Shown here in pieces: positions 17,215 through 26,872 of a DNA stretch of 64,000 nt. The position numbers and the translations under genes were made by a program. The notes beneath the pieces were generated by a model. That model worked only from the letters and a program-made list of their open reading frames with translations, was not told the origin of the DNA and did no database searches. Positions within the stretch are counted from its first letter, which is position 1. Each line of letters opens with the position of its first letter. Source of the stretch: Cognataquiflexum aquatile (GTDB lineage: Bacteria > Bacteroidota > Bacteroidia > Cytophagales > Cyclobacteriaceae); the NCBI RefSeq assembly GCF_003316845.1, contig NZ_QMIK01000010.1, positions 1 to 64,000 on the forward strand. Reading direction: 5' to 3'.

Positions 17215-18486
17215 ATGCAAAAAACGTTTAGAGCCATCAGTTTATCCCATAAAAGTGCCCCTGTCGAAATACGGGAGGTCATCGCACTTGATGAGGGCTC
17301 CATTCATTCTCTTTTATTGAAACTGAAAGATTTTTTCAGCATTACTGACACGCTCATTCTTTCTACCTGCAACAGGACGGAAGTATATTACTCACACGAA
17401 ATCGATTTGAATGAAGAAATTATCAAGCTCATTGGACTTGAAAAAGGCTTGACCAATGTGGTTGATTATATGGACTACTTCAAAATCCATAACGATGATA
17501 GAGATGCCATCGACCATCTTTTTAGGGTTTCCATGGGACTTGAGGCCCAAGTAGTGGGCGACATGCAAATATCCAATCAAGTGAAAAGAGCCTATCAGGC
17601 TTCAGCAGACTTGGATATGGCCGGACCATTCCTGCATAGATTGATGCATATGATTTTTTTTACCAGCAAAAGACTTGTTCAGGAAACTGCATTTAGAGAC
17701 GGTGCAGCTTCTATTTCATACGCAGCGGTTGAACTGATCGAAGAACTCACCTCCAACACATACCAGCCCAGGGTTTTGCTCATAGGAGTTGGTGAAATCG
17801 GAGAAGATGTAGCCAAAAACATGGTGCATATCCCCGATGCAAAAGTTACCATCACAAACAGGACTTTTGAAAGAGCCAAGGCTTTGGCAGATGAGATGGG
17901 ATTTGAGGTTATTCCTTTCGAAAATTGCTTTGAAGCGATGAAAGAAGCAGATGTTATCGTCTCTTCCATCATGAAATCTGAGCCATTTATCACCAAATCA
18001 TTGGTGTCCAAAATGGAAATCCATAGCTATAAACTTTTTGTTGACCTTTCTGTACCCCGAAGTATAGAAACAAACCTGGAGGAAATCCCGGGAGTCATGC
18101 TTTATAATGTGGATAATATCCGAAGCAAGGCCACCGAAACCCTTGAAAAAAGACTTGCGTCTATTCCGCAGGTTGAAAGAATAATCAATGAAAGTATTGA
18201 AGACTTTTTTAACTGGAAGAAAGAGATGATGGTTTCCCCGACCATCAATAAGCTTAAAAATGCATTGGAGCAAATCCGTCAAGAAGAGATGGAGAGGTTT
18301 TTGAAAAATGCTGATGAAGCGCAGATAGCCATCATCGACAAAATCACAAAAAGCATGATGCAAAAAATCCTTAAAGTCCCTGTGGTCCAACTTCGTGCAG
18401 CCTGCCAAAGGGATGATGCGGATAAGATGATTGACATATTGTCTGATTTATTTGATCTTGAAAAAGATCAAGAAAAAAAGGCATAG
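17215..18486 (+). CDS. hemA: Glutamyl-tRNA reductase
   Basis: HemA reduces glutamyl-tRNA(Glu) to glutamate-1-semialdehyde, the first committed step of C5 tetrapyrrole synthesis. The 423-residue protein has the N-terminal SHKSAPVEIRE, the catalytic-Cys loop LSTCNRTEVYYS (C52), an NADPH-binding Rossmann segment LLIGVGEIGEDVAKNM (about 184-200), VDLSVPRSIE, and the C-terminal dimerisation helices. hemL and other heme genes are not adjacent. hemN lies 37 kb away in the same window. Confidence 0.96.
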   Translation: MQKTFRAISLSHKSAPVEIREVIALDEGSIHSLLLKLKDFFSITDTLILSTCNRTEVYYSHEIDLNEEIIKLIGLEKGLTNVVDYMDYFKIHNDDRDAIDHLFRVSMGLEAQVVGDMQISNQVKRAYQASADLDMAGPFLHRLMHMIFFTSKRLVQETAFRDGAASISYAAVELIEELTSNTYQPRVLLIGVGEIGEDVAKNMVHIPDAKVTITNRTFERAKALADEMGFEVIPFENCFEAMKEADVIVSSIMKSEPFITKSLVSKMEIHSYKLFVDLSVPRSIETNLEEIPGVMLYNVDNIRSKATETLEKRLASIPQVERIINESIEDFFNWKKEMMVSPTINKLKNALEQIRQEEMERFLKNADEAQIAIIDKITKSMMQKILKVPVVQLRAACQRDDADKMIDILSDLFDLEKDQEKKA

Positions 18487-18554
18487 AATAATCTTCCACA
18501 TACTTGAATTACGGATTCAATCTCTTTATTTTACCTTCGTCAATTTAAAGATTT

Positions 18555-20126
18555 ATGAAGGTTAAAATTTATTGGATATTTTCCCTGTATTTGATTTTTG
18601 AAATACTCACTGCCAAACAGGCAATATCTCAAACCTATGAGGTTTATGATCAAAATCTCAGGTTAAAATCTAGGATCGAATTCGACCACATCAGTATTTT
18701 GGGAGAAACAGTCAGAATCAGTTCAGCCAACAATGAACTTAAGCTGCTGAGCAAAGAATATAAGCCATTTGTTGATCTCAAAGCATTATCGGTATACAAC
18801 TATGACCAGCCTTGGATAGTAGTCCAAGGCCCACAAGGTAAAGGTGCTTTTCATGAATACGGAGAGGAGATTTTTGCTCCTGAATTTGACGAAATCGAAG
18901 TTTTTTACACCAGAATATTAGCAAGAAAAGGAAATCAGTTTTGGGTATATGACCATTCGACCCGGAAGATAACGGCAATAGGAACGTTTCAGGAGGCCAA
19001 ACTTGCCTTAAACGGGCAGGTGATCGCGAAAAATCCTGATGGGTATTATCTTCCACTATCGGACAACCCCCAAAAAATATATGACGAGCTTCAAGAAGTG
19101 AATATGAATTTCCTGAAATCAAAAGAAAGCTCAGGATATGGGTTGATCAACAGGCAGGGAAATTACATCTTAGAGCCAATCATAGACCATATGGTTTACC
19201 TCGAGGGTGACTATTTTTATGCCCTTGATGGAAATCAATACATGTTGGTCAGATGCTTAGAGGAGCGAGCAGATATCAAATATACATCCTACCATAAAAT
19301 TACTCTTGAAGACGGAATGCTCCTTGAGTATATCCATGGAAAATTGCGCAGGGTGATGGATAATGACGGGATTCTATTGGATCAGGTTGGGATGGAAAAA
19401 GTCACCGATGTCGGAGAAAAACATTACAATGTTCTTTTGAGGGATAATAAAACAGGATTGCTTGGACCGAAAGGTTGGGAAGTGCCGCCAGTACTTGAGG
19501 TCGATTTGATTCTTCCCGGGAGTGAAGGTTTATTTCCTGCCAAAAAATCCGGAAAATTTGGGTTTATCGATAATTCCGGGAATTGGATAGTTGGAAACCA
19601 ATATGACGAAGTTGGGACATTTAAAGAGGGTATTGCTGCCTTTAGACAGGATGAAAAATGGGGATTTATCAACAACCAAGGAACAGAAATCACAGGAGCT
19701 GACTATGAGCAAGTCTCTTTTTTCCACAAAGGCAAGGCAATTGTTAAACAGGAAGGAAAGCACTTACTGATTGGGAAGGATGGAAAACCAATCCTGGAAA
19801 AAACTTATGACAGGATTTCTTTAGCTGCTGACAATTATTACATTTCCGAAAATGAGGATAAGTTTGGTTTGATTTCGCCCGAGGGAAAAGAAATTGTAGA
19901 ACCCAAATTCCAAGAATTGAGAAGAGAGGATTTGAATAAAATTCTTGTCAGATTAGGCGATAAGTATGGCATCTTGGATGAGAATGGAGATTATGTTTTA
20001 CCGGTCTATTACAAAAGTATTGTATTTGATAGCGGCAATAATCAAATCCTGGCAGAAGACGACTATCAATTTGCGCCGGCCGAACCTATCGAAAACATTA
20101 ATATAAAAAAGAAGAAAGGCGCCTGA
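18555..20126 (+). CDS. Secreted WG-repeat protein
   Basis: This 523-residue protein has a signal-like N-terminus (about residues 1-25, ending AISQ) and an array of WG repeats. Examples are GLINRQGNYILEPIID, GFIDNSGNWIVGNQYDEV, WGFINNQGTEITGADYEQV, GLISPEGKEIVEPKFQEL and YGILDENGDYVLPVYYKSI. WG repeats are short beta-hairpin units with no known catalytic role, often in secreted or surface proteins of Bacteroidota. The first third has weaker repeats. No partner gene is evident; a bidirectional terminator lies just downstream. Confidence 0.85.
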   Translation: MKVKIYWIFSLYLIFEILTAKQAISQTYEVYDQNLRLKSRIEFDHISILGETVRISSANNELKLLSKEYKPFVDLKALSVYNYDQPWIVVQGPQGKGAFHEYGEEIFAPEFDEIEVFYTRILARKGNQFWVYDHSTRKITAIGTFQEAKLALNGQVIAKNPDGYYLPLSDNPQKIYDELQEVNMNFLKSKESSGYGLINRQGNYILEPIIDHMVYLEGDYFYALDGNQYMLVRCLEERADIKYTSYHKITLEDGMLLEYIHGKLRRVMDNDGILLDQVGMEKVTDVGEKHYNVLLRDNKTGLLGPKGWEVPPVLEVDLILPGSEGLFPAKKSGKFGFIDNSGNWIVGNQYDEVGTFKEGIAAFRQDEKWGFINNQGTEITGADYEQVSFFHKGKAIVKQEGKHLLIGKDGKPILEKTYDRISLAADNYYISENEDKFGLISPEGKEIVEPKFQELRREDLNKILVRLGDKYGILDENGDYVLPVYYKSIVFDSGNNQILAEDDYQFAPAEPIENINIKKKKGA

Positions 20127-20144
20127 TTCCTTTATCAATAAGCA

Positions 20145-20192
20145 TAAAAAAAAAGACTGACCTGAATTTAAATCGAGTCAGTCTTTTTTTTG
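20145..20192. terminator. Bidirectional terminator between the WG-repeat gene and floA
   Basis: GACTGAC (20155-20161) pairs with GTCAGTC (20177-20183). It is preceded by a run of A and followed by a run of T, so it serves both convergent genes. Confidence 0.85.
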
Positions 20193-20201
20193 TATTTGGA
20201 T

Positions 20202-21218
20202 TTATTTCTTATCTCCTTGTTTCCCTCTACCCCCTTCGGTACCACTTGCAACATCTGTGCCGGCGATGGAGGCCCTCATTTCGGTATCGGACTTGATATT
20301 TTCCATTTTATAATAATCCATGACTCCTAGATTTCCGCTTCTGAATGCTTCTGAAATAGCTTTCGGGATTTCCGCCTCAGCAGCTATTACAAGAGCTCTC
20401 ATTTCGACCGTCCTAGCTTTCATTTCCTGCTCAAGAGCAACAGCCATGGCCCTTCTTTCTTCCGCCTTGGCTTCTGCTACTTTAAGATCGGCAGAAGCCT
20501 GATCTATCTGAAGTTTTGCACCGATGTTGGTCCCTACATCAATATCTGCAATATCGATAGAAAGAATTTCAAATGCAGTACCAGCATCAAGTCCTCTTTG
20601 AAGAACCAATTTTGAGATTTTATCAGGGTTTTCCAATACGCTCTTATGGTTCAAAGATGAACCGATTGAAGTAACAATTCCCTCTCCTACTCTTGCCAAG
20701 ATGGTCTCTTCTCCTGCTCCACCGACAAGCTGGGCAATATTAGCTCTTACCGTCACCCTTGCTTTAGCTATCAACTGGATACCATCAGCTGCAACCGCTG
20801 CAACATTTGGTGTATTGATGACCTTGGGATTTACAGAAATCTGAACCGCCTCAAATACATCTCTTCCTGCCAGGTCAATGGCAGTGGCTTGCTTGAAACT
20901 CAAGGTAATATTTGCTTTGTCTGCCGAAATCAATGCCCGTATAACGTTTGGAACATTTCCACCGGCAAGGTAGTGGGTTTCCAGATCATTGGTTGTCAAG
21001 TCAAGTCCAGCTTTGGTAGCGGTAATTAGGGAGTTGACGATCACTCCGGGGGGCACCTTTCTGATTCTCATTCCGATCAATTCTCCGATTCCGACTTTCA
21101 CATTTGAAAAGATGGCGGTAATCCAAAGATTAACTGGGATAAAATACAAAAACACAAATAGTAAAATCAGCGCGGCAAAGGCTGTAAACAAAATAATAGC
21201 CGAGTTAGACATGTCCAT
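20202..21218 (-). CDS. floA: Flotillin-like protein FloA
   Basis: FloA (YqfA, UPF0365 family) is a membrane-associated SPFH-type scaffold linked to functional membrane microdomains. The 338-residue protein has an N-terminal hydrophobic hairpin (about 6-30), the [25 protein letters not shown] motif, and long conserved helices with [20 protein letters not shown] and [18 protein letters not shown] (coiled-coil). It follows an nfeD gene at three bases, the standard NfeD-flotillin pairing, so the two act together. Confidence 0.94.
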   Translation of the reverse strand: MDMSNSAIILFTAFAALILLFVFLYFIPVNLWITAIFSNVKVGIGELIGMRIRKVPPGVIVNSLITATKAGLDLTTNDLETHYLAGGNVPNVIRALISADKANITLSFKQATAIDLAGRDVFEAVQISVNPKVINTPNVAAVAADGIQLIAKARVTVRANIAQLVGGAGEETILARVGEGIVTSIGSSLNHKSVLENPDKISKLVLQRGLDAGTAFEILSIDIADIDVGTNIGAKLQIDQASADLKVAEAKAEERRAMAVALEQEMKARTVEMRALVIAAEAEIPKAISEAFRSGNLGVMDYYKMENIKSDTEMRASIAGTDVASGTEGGRGKQGDKK

Positions 21219-21221
21219 AAA

Positions 21222-21683
21222 CTATGATTTAATTATAATTGTATTGTTTTCCAATTTAGTAATAAAAACAGTAGTGCCCACAGAAATAAACCCTGATTCG
21301 GATTTAACCTCATAAATCCCCTCACCAATTTCTGCTTTGCCAATGGGCTTGATATCAGAAACTGCAATTCCTTTCATTCCGACATCCAATCCTTTGAGCC
21401 GGTCATCAAATGCACGGCTTTTGATGGCACTTTTCAATGCAAATTTCTTCCAGGCACCCGTCCTAAAACCATAAATAAGGGCGCCAAAATTCAAAACAAG
21501 TGCTGCTACTAAAACCATTCCGGCAACTTGCTTTTCAAAAGTAACAAAGGCATAATAGATTCCGACTGCTGTCACCAAAACACCGATAATCCCGACAATG
21601 GTAGTACCCGGAACAAAGAGGATCTCCGCGATCACCAGGATCAATCCGATCAATAGAAGCGTACTCAAGATAAACCAGACCAT
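21222..21683 (-). CDS. NfeD family membrane protein
   Basis: This 153-residue short NfeD protein has about three or four transmembrane segments (residues ~3-80) and a C-terminal OB-like domain. The C-terminal domain shows LKGLDVGMKGIAVSDIKPIGKAEIGEGIYEVKSESGFISVGTTVFITKLENNTIIIK. NfeD proteins pair with flotillins, and floA follows after three bases. The long form with an N-terminal ClpP-like serine protease is not present. It probably influences membrane organisation. Confidence 0.9.
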   Translation of the reverse strand: MVWFILSTLLLIGLILVIAEILFVPGTTIVGIIGVLVTAVGIYYAFVTFEKQVAGMVLVAALVLNFGALIYGFRTGAWKKFALKSAIKSRAFDDRLKGLDVGMKGIAVSDIKPIGKAEIGEGIYEVKSESGFISVGTTVFITKLENNTIIIKS

Positions 21684-21750
21684 TTTATTTATTTTTCATG
21701 AAATTAGTCAGTTTTTTGTTTGGGAAAAAACTGAACATAATAATTAAGTC

Positions 21751-21783
21751 AAAAAAAATGCCTTCCCAAAATAGAGAAGGCAT
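21751..21783 (-). terminator. Terminator of proS
   Basis: ATGCCTTC (21758-21765) pairs with GAAGGCAT (21776-21783). On the minus strand the hairpin is followed by a run of eight T residues. It lies between the proS stop and the nfeD start, separating the two units. Confidence 0.75.
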
Positions 21784-21802
21784 ATGAATAGTAAATGAGA
21801 AT

Positions 21803-23284
21803 TTAATAAGCTCTTGCGAAGTAAACGCGGCCTTTCGAAGGATTGCCTGTAAGGATACATTTCCCTTCCTCTTCTTTCCTGCCAATTGGAATACACCTGA
21901 TTGTTGCCTTGGTAAGTTCTTTGATTTTCTCTTCTGTTTCAGGAGTACCATCCCAATGCGCAGAAAGAAAACCCCCTTTAGACTCCAATAATTCTTCAAA
22001 ATCAGTCCATGAATTGACCTCTGTGGTCATTTCTTCTCTGAAATTGAAGGCTTTTTTATAAATGCTTTCCTGAATTTCGTCCAGTAGGTTGCTGATATGA
22101 TCTTCCAGGATTATTTCTCCGAGGTTGACTGTTTCTTTGGTCAGGGTGTCACGTCTTGCCAATTCAATGGTATTGTTTTCCAGATCCCTTGGACCCATAG
22201 CTATCCTTAATGGAACACCTTTGAGTTCATACTCAGCAAATTTCCACCCCGGCTTATGGGTATCCCTGTTATCAAAATGTACAGAAATCCCTTTCCTTTT
22301 CAGCTTGGCTATAATTTCTTTTGCCTTTACGCTAATCCTGATGAGTTCTTCTTCTCCTTTATAAATCGGCACGATAACTACCTGATTTGGTGCAAGCTTT
22401 GGAGGAAGCACCAAGCCATTGTCATCAGAATGGGCCATGATCAATGCCCCCATCAAGCGGGTACTGGCACCCCAAGAAGTCCCCCATACATATTCCAGCC
22501 CACCTTCTTTGGTGGCGAATTTGACATCAAAAGCTTTTGCAAAATTCTGTCCTAGAAAATGGGAGGTTCCGGCCTGAAGAGCCTTTCCGTCCTGCATCAA
22601 CGCTTCTATGCAATATGTGTCTTCAGCACCAGCAAATCTTTCGTTGGCGCTTTTAATCCCTTTTACAACAGGGAGTGCCATAAAAGTTTCTGCAAATTCA
22701 GCATACACGTTCATCATTTGAACAGTTTCATCGATGGCCTCTTGCTTGGTAGCATGGGCAGTATGTCCTTCTTGCCACAAAAACTCAGTTGTCCTTAAAA
22801 ACAAACGAGTTCTCATCTCCCACCGGACGACATTTGCCCACTGGTTAACAAGAAGAGGCAGGTCACGGTAAGATTGGATCCAGTTTTTGTATGTACTCCA
22901 GATGACAGTTTCGGATGTGGGCCTGACGATCAATTCCTCTTCAAGCTTTGCTTCAGGATCGACGATCACACTTTTTCCGTCTTCAGAATTTTTGAGTCGG
23001 TAATGGGTCACTACCGCACATTCTTTAGCGAATCCTTCAATGTGGCTGGCTTCTTTAGAAAGGTAAGATTTTGGGATAAAAAGAGGAAAATATGCATTCA
23101 CATGCCCTGTTTCCTTAAACATCCTATCAAGTTCCGCCTGCATTTTTTCCCAGATCGAATAGCCATATGGCTTGATCACCATACAACCCCTTACCGGCGA
23201 ATTTTCGGCCAGATCGGCCCGCTTTACCAATTCATTGTACCACGAAGAATAGTCTTCACTCCTTTTTGGCAATCCTTTACTCAT
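21803..23284 (-). CDS. proS: Prolyl-tRNA synthetase (eukaryote/archaeal-like short form)
   Basis: ProS charges tRNA(Pro) with proline. The 493-residue protein begins [25 protein letters not shown] and has class II motifs: the motif 2 region [26 protein letters not shown] and motif 3 [22 protein letters not shown]. An anticodon-binding domain and the C-terminal zinc-type domain characteristic of the archaeal/eukaryotic form follow. The editing INS domain of E. coli-type ProS is absent. I preferred the start at 23284 over an in-frame ATG six codons upstream. A perfect -7 TATATTTG (minus strand, 23337-23344) lies upstream, but no -33 was seen. Confidence 0.95.
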   Translation of the reverse strand: MSKGLPKRSEDYSSWYNELVKRADLAENSPVRGCMVIKPYGYSIWEKMQAELDRMFKETGHVNAYFPLFIPKSYLSKEASHIEGFAKECAVVTHYRLKNSEDGKSVIVDPEAKLEEELIVRPTSETVIWSTYKNWIQSYRDLPLLVNQWANVVRWEMRTRLFLRTTEFLWQEGHTAHATKQEAIDETVQMMNVYAEFAETFMALPVVKGIKSANERFAGAEDTYCIEALMQDGKALQAGTSHFLGQNFAKAFDVKFATKEGGLEYVWGTSWGASTRLMGALIMAHSDDNGLVLPPKLAPNQVVIVPIYKGEEELIRISVKAKEIIAKLKRKGISVHFDNRDTHKPGWKFAEYELKGVPLRIAMGPRDLENNTIELARRDTLTKETVNLGEIILEDHISNLLDEIQESIYKKAFNFREEMTTEVNSWTDFEELLESKGGFLSAHWDGTPETEEKIKELTKATIRCIPIGRKEEEGKCILTGNPSKGRVYFARAY

Positions 23285-23410
23285 AGTGTTTTTTGATTTC
23301 AAAAATCTAATTATCTTCGCTAATTACTGTAGGGGGCAAATATAATCCAAAAAATGATAACCCTCTCTTATATGACTCGTATATAACGGTAAATAGTAAA
23401 AACCAAACAA

Positions 23411-24748
23411 ATGAAAAACTATAACAAAATATTGATCCTAGGAGCGGGTACAGTACTTATGCTCTCTTCTTGCAGCACAAGTCAAACGGCTACAAGAGGT
23501 AGGGAAACCGACGATCTTTACTTTATGGCTTCTGATGTCAAGGTTGCCACTCAGTTTGCAGTTTCGAATAACAATCCCCAAAATTTCAATCAGTTAAGCA
23601 CTGTAAATCCAGCTGAATTTGAACAGGAAAATTTCTCTGCGAGGAATGTTAATCCAGAATACATTGCCAAATATCAATCCCAAACTGCAACTCCTAATAC
23701 GGGAGAAGTTTATTTTGATGACAATGAAGTGCAAGAATCAAATCCAAACGTGAATGTTTACAATAACTTCTATGGTTCCGGTGCCGGTGTAAACGGTGCA
23801 GGTTTCAATAGTGGACTGAATGTAAATGTTGGTTTTGGTATGGGTTTCGGTGCTCCTATGTGGGGAATGGGAATGGGATGGGGAATGCCAATGTGGGGAA
23901 TGGGATGGAACTCCATGTGGGGTTGGAACATGGGTATCGGATGGGGAATGGGTGGAATGTGGGGTAACCCATGGATGAATCCCTGGATGAACCCTTGGAT
24001 GGGTGGCGGAATGTGGGGTTGGGGAATGCCGGGCTGGGGAATGCCAGGATGTTGCTGGGGTGCTCCAGGATGGGGTGGTGATAATGGCCGTCAGGTTGTA
24101 AGGGGTGGCAGACCAGGTAGAGATTCCGGAATGGCATCAGGTGGAAATAGACCTGGAACTAATTATCCATCTACCGCAAGATCAGCGAGAAGAGATGCTG
24201 TGAGCCCTGACAGATCAGTAGGTGCAAGTAATAGAACAGCAGGAAGAGACTTCGGCAGATCACAAAATGATTATTATAACAGTTCAAGAAGCAGGGTTGC
24301 AAATTCAGCTGCAGCAGGTAACAGAAATGTTGGTTCAGCAGCTGCAACAAGACCTACCAACCGAACCGGTATTGATAATGCAAGGCCAACTTATAATTCA
24401 AGAGGAAATTCAGGTGTATCTAATGGAACTGTAAACAGAGGCTCTTCAACCTCTCCTAGTTTCAATAATAGGGGCACTACCAATACAAACAGAGGTGCAA
24501 ATCCTTCTTACAACAGAGGAGGAAACACAATGAATAATAACAGGACATCTACACCATCAAGAGGTGGTAGCATGTCTACCCCATCAAGGGGCGGAAGCAT
24601 GTCAGCTCCAAGCAGAAGTTCATCACCTTCTTTCAGTTCTCCTAGCAGGAGTAGCGGAGGAAGCATGGGAGGAGGAAGTATGGGAGGAGCAAGCCGTGGA
24701 GGTGGTATGAGCTCCGGAGGATCTAGAGGAGGAAGAGGGGGAAGGTAA
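23411..24748 (+). CDS. Lipoprotein with a Trp/Gly/Met-rich segment and disordered RGG/Ser-rich tail
   Basis: No named family was recognised. The 445-residue product has a lipoprotein signal (lipobox LSSC, Cys21) and a 120-residue polar region. Then comes an extreme low-complexity block (about residues 141-223) with 16 Trp and 17 Met among glycines, built from repeats such as MWGMGWG and NPWM and a Cys pair GCCWG. Residues ~224-445 are Arg/Ser/Gly/Asn-rich and likely disordered, with repeats like PSRGGSMS and an RGGRGGR end. Related proteins occur next to proS in Bacteroidota as hypothetical lipoproteins. A surface, adhesive or metal-binding role is speculation. The terminator overlaps its stop codon. 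Confidence 0.8.
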   Translation: MKNYNKILILGAGTVLMLSSCSTSQTATRGRETDDLYFMASDVKVATQFAVSNNNPQNFNQLSTVNPAEFEQENFSARNVNPEYIAKYQSQTATPNTGEVYFDDNEVQESNPNVNVYNNFYGSGAGVNGAGFNSGLNVNVGFGMGFGAPMWGMGMGWGMPMWGMGWNSMWGWNMGIGWGMGGMWGNPWMNPWMNPWMGGGMWGWGMPGWGMPGCCWGAPGWGGDNGRQVVRGGRPGRDSGMASGGNRPGTNYPSTARSARRDAVSPDRSVGASNRTAGRDFGRSQNDYYNSSRSRVANSAAAGNRNVGSAAATRPTNRTGIDNARPTYNSRGNSGVSNGTVNRGSSTSPSFNNRGTTNTNRGANPSYNRGGNTMNNNRTSTPSRGGSMSTPSRGGSMSAPSRSSSPSFSSPSRSSGGSMGGGSMGGASRGGGMSSGGSRGGRGGR

Positions 24749-24761
24749 TTCCCCTTTTTTT
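24738..24761 (+). terminator. Terminator overlapping the stop codon of the Trp/Met-rich lipoprotein gene
   Basis: GGGGAA (24738-24743) pairs with TTCCCC (24749-24754), followed by seven T residues. The TAA stop (24746-24748) lies in the loop, so the hairpin is partly coding. Confidence 0.75.
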
Positions 24762-24831
24762 ATAGAGACTTTGTGATTGAAAATTTATCCTCTTTCTTAA
24801 AAACTATAAGTCAAATTTCTATATTTCATAT

Positions 24832-26352
24832 ATGATTTCGACAAAACATTCATTGCTTGGATTTTTTTTGATTTTTTTAGGCTCTTCGTCAGTATTTGCT
24901 CAGTTTGGATATTATGAAGATGCTTTAAGGTTTAGCCAGTTTAGATCAACTGGATCTGCGAGAATAATTGGTTTAGGCGGTGCCCAAATGTCGTTGGGTG
25001 GTGATATTTCGAATATCCATACCAATCCTGCCGGACTTGGGTTTTTCAGAAGGTCTGAATTTAGTTTTTCACCATCTTTTGGGACTTGGAATACAGAATC
25101 CAATTATTTGGGTCAAATCCAAAATGATAGAACAGGAAATTTTTCTATTCCAAACCTCAGTTTGGTAATCAGCAATCCCAGGCAAGGAGCCCTAAACACA
25201 AGCGCATTCAAAGGCGGGTCGTTTGGTATCAGTTTTAACAGAATGAACCACTTTAACACTCAGTTTGGCTATTTCTCAGACATTGAAGGGGATGTTTCTA
25301 TAATTGATTTTTTCCTTCAGCAAGCAAATGGTATTCCCGAAAGTCAGATAGAAAACTTTGGCCTCACCGGTTTGGCTTACCAAACATTTTTAATTAATCC
25401 CATTACCACGGATCCAAACGGGAACCCAATCAACAATCCTACCCAATATGATTCCTTTGTCCTGGGCTTTCCATTCCAAAATGAGACAGTAACCTCAGAA
25501 GGAAGAATAAGCCAAACATCAGTTTCTTATGGCGCCAACTTCCTAAACAAATTCTTTGTAGGTGCTGGATTGGGACTTTCTTCAGTAATTTATAACCAAA
25601 GAAAAAATTATAGAGAAGAATTTTTCGATGAGCCATTACTGAACTCCACTATCGATGAGCGACTTTCTATGAGTGGATTTGGAGCCAATATCAATCTGGG
25701 AGTAATTTTCAAGCCTATTGACCAATTAAACCTGGGGGTGAACTTCCAATCACCTACTTGGTATAACTTCAATGAAGAATATGAGGCAAGAATGGTCAAC
25801 AACTTTGACAACTTTTTCTTTGAAGAAGAAAATATTACCCTTGGAACAGAAGAAGCGCAAACGCCAATTACGATAGGGAACTATAACCTCAACACCCCTT
25901 TGAGATTGAGTGGAGGAGCGACATTGTTTATCGGGAAAAGCGGTTTCATTTCAGCTGATATAGATTATCTTGATTATAGCAAAAGTACAATCAACTCCAG
26001 AGATTTTAATGCGACTGCCGATAATCAACAAATCAGGTCTTTATATGGACAAACATTAAATTATAGGGTCGGTGGAGAATTCAGATTTGATATTTGGAGA
26101 TTGAGAGGAGGATACGGTTTTTATGGAGATCCTTTTGTAAACAGCAATTTTGACAGGAGCACACAGCAGTTTTCGGGAGGATTTGGGGTAAGGTTAAAAG
26201 CGATGTATTTTGATTTCGCATTGTCCTCTACCAACTTTAGACAGCTTTACAATTCATTCCCGGTGGAAGAAGGTGGTTTCAACATTGGACCATTTACTGA
26301 GATACGTAACAATATCACCACCGGAACGATGACATTCGGTTTTAATTTCTAA
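24832..26352 (+). CDS. Outer membrane FadL-like transport protein
   Basis: The 506-residue protein has a signal peptide (to about VFAQ) and the Bacteroidota version of an OmpP1/FadL-type beta barrel. Typical are YEDALRFSQFRSTGSARIIGLGGAQMSLGGDISNIHTNPAGLGFFRRSEFSFSPSFG at the N-terminus, repeated amphipathic strands (INLGVIFKPIDQLNLGVNFQSP) and a C-terminal MTFGFNF ending in Phe. It may take up hydrophobic compounds; the ligand is unknown. Its last 11 bases overlap the convergent aroK gene (26342-26352). Confidence 0.88.
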   Translation: MISTKHSLLGFFLIFLGSSSVFAQFGYYEDALRFSQFRSTGSARIIGLGGAQMSLGGDISNIHTNPAGLGFFRRSEFSFSPSFGTWNTESNYLGQIQNDRTGNFSIPNLSLVISNPRQGALNTSAFKGGSFGISFNRMNHFNTQFGYFSDIEGDVSIIDFFLQQANGIPESQIENFGLTGLAYQTFLINPITTDPNGNPINNPTQYDSFVLGFPFQNETVTSEGRISQTSVSYGANFLNKFFVGAGLGLSSVIYNQRKNYREEFFDEPLLNSTIDERLSMSGFGANINLGVIFKPIDQLNLGVNFQSPTWYNFNEEYEARMVNNFDNFFFEEENITLGTEEAQTPITIGNYNLNTPLRLSGGATLFIGKSGFISADIDYLDYSKSTINSRDFNATADNQQIRSLYGQTLNYRVGGEFRFDIWRLRGGYGFYGDPFVNSNFDRSTQQFSGGFGVRLKAMYFDFALSSTNFRQLYNSFPVEEGGFNIGPFTEIRNNITTGTMTFGFNF

Positions 26353-26872
26353 AAAAACCCATCAATGCCGACATCAAATGCTCAGTGGAAATATCCTCTC
26401 CACTGAGTTTTATTTTTGACTGGAGATAAAAATATTCACGTTGCAAAAGAAGGTTTTTTAATTTTAATGTGATTTCCCCAACCTCCAAACCTGCAAACAT
26501 TGGTCTTTTTCCTGTTTGGTCTTTGAGCAATCTTTTATTGATTTCCTCTAAAGAGACATCTAAATAAACTGAAACTCCTTTTTTGTTGATCGTATCCATG
26601 TTGTTGTTGAAACAAGGAGTGCCCCCTCCAGTAGATAAAACAAATCCATCATGACCATCGAGCGTTTTCTCGAGGTAAAATGTTTCTAATTCCCTGAATT
26701 TACCTTCACCCTCGGAACCAAAAATGTCTTTGATTTTTTTTCCGGTCTCTCTTTCAATCAAATGATCTAAATCGATGAATATGAAGTTGAGTTCTTTGGC
26801 TATCTGCCTTCCGAAAGTGGATTTTCCTGAACCCGGCAATCCGACCAAAACAATCTTCAAAGGGGATTTCAT
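26342..26872 (-). CDS. aroK: Shikimate kinase
   Basis: AroK phosphorylates shikimate at O3 in aromatic amino acid synthesis. The 176-residue protein has the Walker A loop GLPGSGKSTFGRQIA (about 11-25), FIDLDHLIERETGKKI with the conserved Asp, the FRELE box, the STGGGTPCFN segment (shikimate-binding GGG) and KRPMF (lid Arg). It overlaps the BT_3928 gene by four bases (26869-26872) and the convergent porin gene by 11 bases. The DUF1599-BT_3928-aroK operon order has no obvious metabolic logic. Confidence 0.95.
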   Translation of the reverse strand: MKSPLKIVLVGLPGSGKSTFGRQIAKELNFIFIDLDHLIERETGKKIKDIFGSEGEGKFRELETFYLEKTLDGHDGFVLSTGGGTPCFNNNMDTINKKGVSVYLDVSLEEINKRLLKDQTGKRPMFAGLEVGEITLKLKNLLLQREYFYLQSKIKLSGEDISTEHLMSALMGFFRN

